DNA from: JAVBSC01 sp031547305
GTDB taxonomy: Bacteria; Desulfobacterota; Desulfovibrionia; Desulfovibrionales; Desulfovibrionaceae
Direction: 5' to 3'
DNA length: 6,362 bases
NCBI GenBank assembly: GCA_031547305.1
Contig: JAVBSC010000071.1
Coordinates: forward strand, 1 to 6,362
Of the stretch, positions 6,247 through 6,362 are shown one piece after another (the stretch's first letter is position 1; each line of letters opens with the position of its first letter). The position numbers were made by a program, and so were the translations under genes. A model generated the notes under the pieces. That model made no database searches. It was given only the letters and a program-made list of their open reading frames with translations, and was not told where the DNA came from.

Positions 6247-6252
6247 CCCTCC
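6247..6252 (-). promoter_or_regulatory. Ribosome binding site of the exported-protein gene
   Basis: On the minus strand this reads GGAGGG, 7 nt before the ATG at 6239-6237. It favours that start over the internal M5 codon. Confidence 0.7.
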
Positions 6253-6269
6253 GGAAAATCACGGTAAAA

Positions 6270-6362
6270 TCAACTATTCCGGTACACTAAAAACGCCTTT
6301 CCGGCAATGGGCTCGGGGAAATCTTCCCCCCTGGCCCATGCCGTCTGGCGCATGGACGCGGC
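6270..6362 (-). CDS. C-terminal end of a minus-strand gene (5' partial, runs off the window)
   Basis: Read on the minus strand from 6362, one frame gives 30 sense codons and a TGA at 6272-6270. It includes RQTAWARGEDF, PEPIAGKAFLVYRNS and the stop. This composition looks more like a real protein end than the other two frames, which also close before 6270. The gap to the next start is 30 nt with a ribosome binding site in it, a normal operon spacing. The product cannot be identified from 30 residues. The main doubt is whether this is coding at all. Confidence 0.45.
   Translation of the reverse strand, partial: AASMRQTAWARGEDFPEPIAGKAFLVYRNS
6307..6339. repeat. Interrupted inverted repeat near the right edge
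   Basis: ATGGGC (6307-6312) pairs with GCCCAT (6334-6339). Inside it GGGGAA (6315-6320) pairs with TTCCCC (6324-6329) around a 3-nt loop, with a small asymmetric bulge between. It falls inside the putative partial coding region. On the minus strand a TTTTT follows about 12 nt beyond, so a terminator-like or operator role is possible; chance in coding DNA is equally possible. Confidence 0.4.

Noticed and set aside
6041..6262. 73-codon minus-strand ORF overlapping the start of the exported protein
   Set aside because: Arg/Cys/Pro-rich; the alternative frame has a signal peptide, a correctly spaced ribosome binding site and full-length coding character.
5614..6267. Three plus-strand ORFs of 72-101 codons opposite the exported protein
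   Set aside because: Antisense shadows without start signals or recognisable motifs.
6255..6310. Sigma-70 promoter for the minus-strand exported gene
   Set aside because: TTGCCG near 6304 has no acceptable -10 at 16-18 bp spacing, and the region appears to be the coding end of the upstream gene.

Overview
The window is a 6.4-kb accessory, prophage-like stretch from a Gram-negative bacterium. The Gram-negative inference rests on a lipoprotein signal, an exported protein with a Sec-type signal peptide, and good AGGAGG-type ribosome binding sites. The mix of GC-rich polyvalent-type proteins with AT-richer C-terminal modules recalls mobile elements of Desulfovibrionaceae (Desulfovibrio/Bilophila type), but I cannot prove the taxonomy from this sequence. 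I see no rRNA, tRNA or CRISPR array, and no transposase.

Layout, left to right. (1) Positions 2-922 (+) hold the C-terminal part of a protein open to the left edge. It ends in an HEITH...E zinc-metallopeptidase-like module. (2) Positions 947-1756 (+) encode a cysteine-containing lipoprotein 24 nt downstream with its own strong ribosome binding site, in the place where an immunity gene would lie. (3) Positions about 1786-2873 (+) are a broken polyvalent/toxin gene. An N-terminal-like remnant and a helical segment lie in two frames (1786-1991). A third frame (1992-2873) ends in a domain resembling the PBECR family of phage-associated BECR-fold nucleases. A 35-codon ORF overlaps its stop. (4) Positions 3026-5154 (+) hold a second polyvalent-type gene, apparently damaged twice. 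A perfect 17-bp palindrome with an 11-nt loop sits at its 5' end, possibly a 41-bp frameshifting insertion. An in-frame TAA at 4522 separates the helical N-terminal part (3070-4524) from a lysozyme-like lytic transglycosylase (SLT) domain (4615-5154). (5) A 14-bp hairpin at 5163-5203 lies between convergent units. (6) On the minus strand are an exported protein of unknown function (6239-5193) and, 30 nt upstream of it, the last 30 codons of another minus-strand gene running off the right edge.

Inferred working: proteins combining a transglycosylase, helical regions and a C-terminal enzymatic 'tip' are known as polyvalent proteins of phages and conjugative elements. They are thought to be co-injected with DNA and to act in the recipient cell. 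Here two different effector-like C-termini (metallopeptidase and nuclease-like) sit in tandem with a lipoprotein between them, while the delivery-type N-terminus is downstream and disrupted. The region therefore looks like a reservoir or graveyard of toxin modules undergoing recombination and decay. This functional picture is inference; the domain motifs, frame breaks and palindromes are directly visible.
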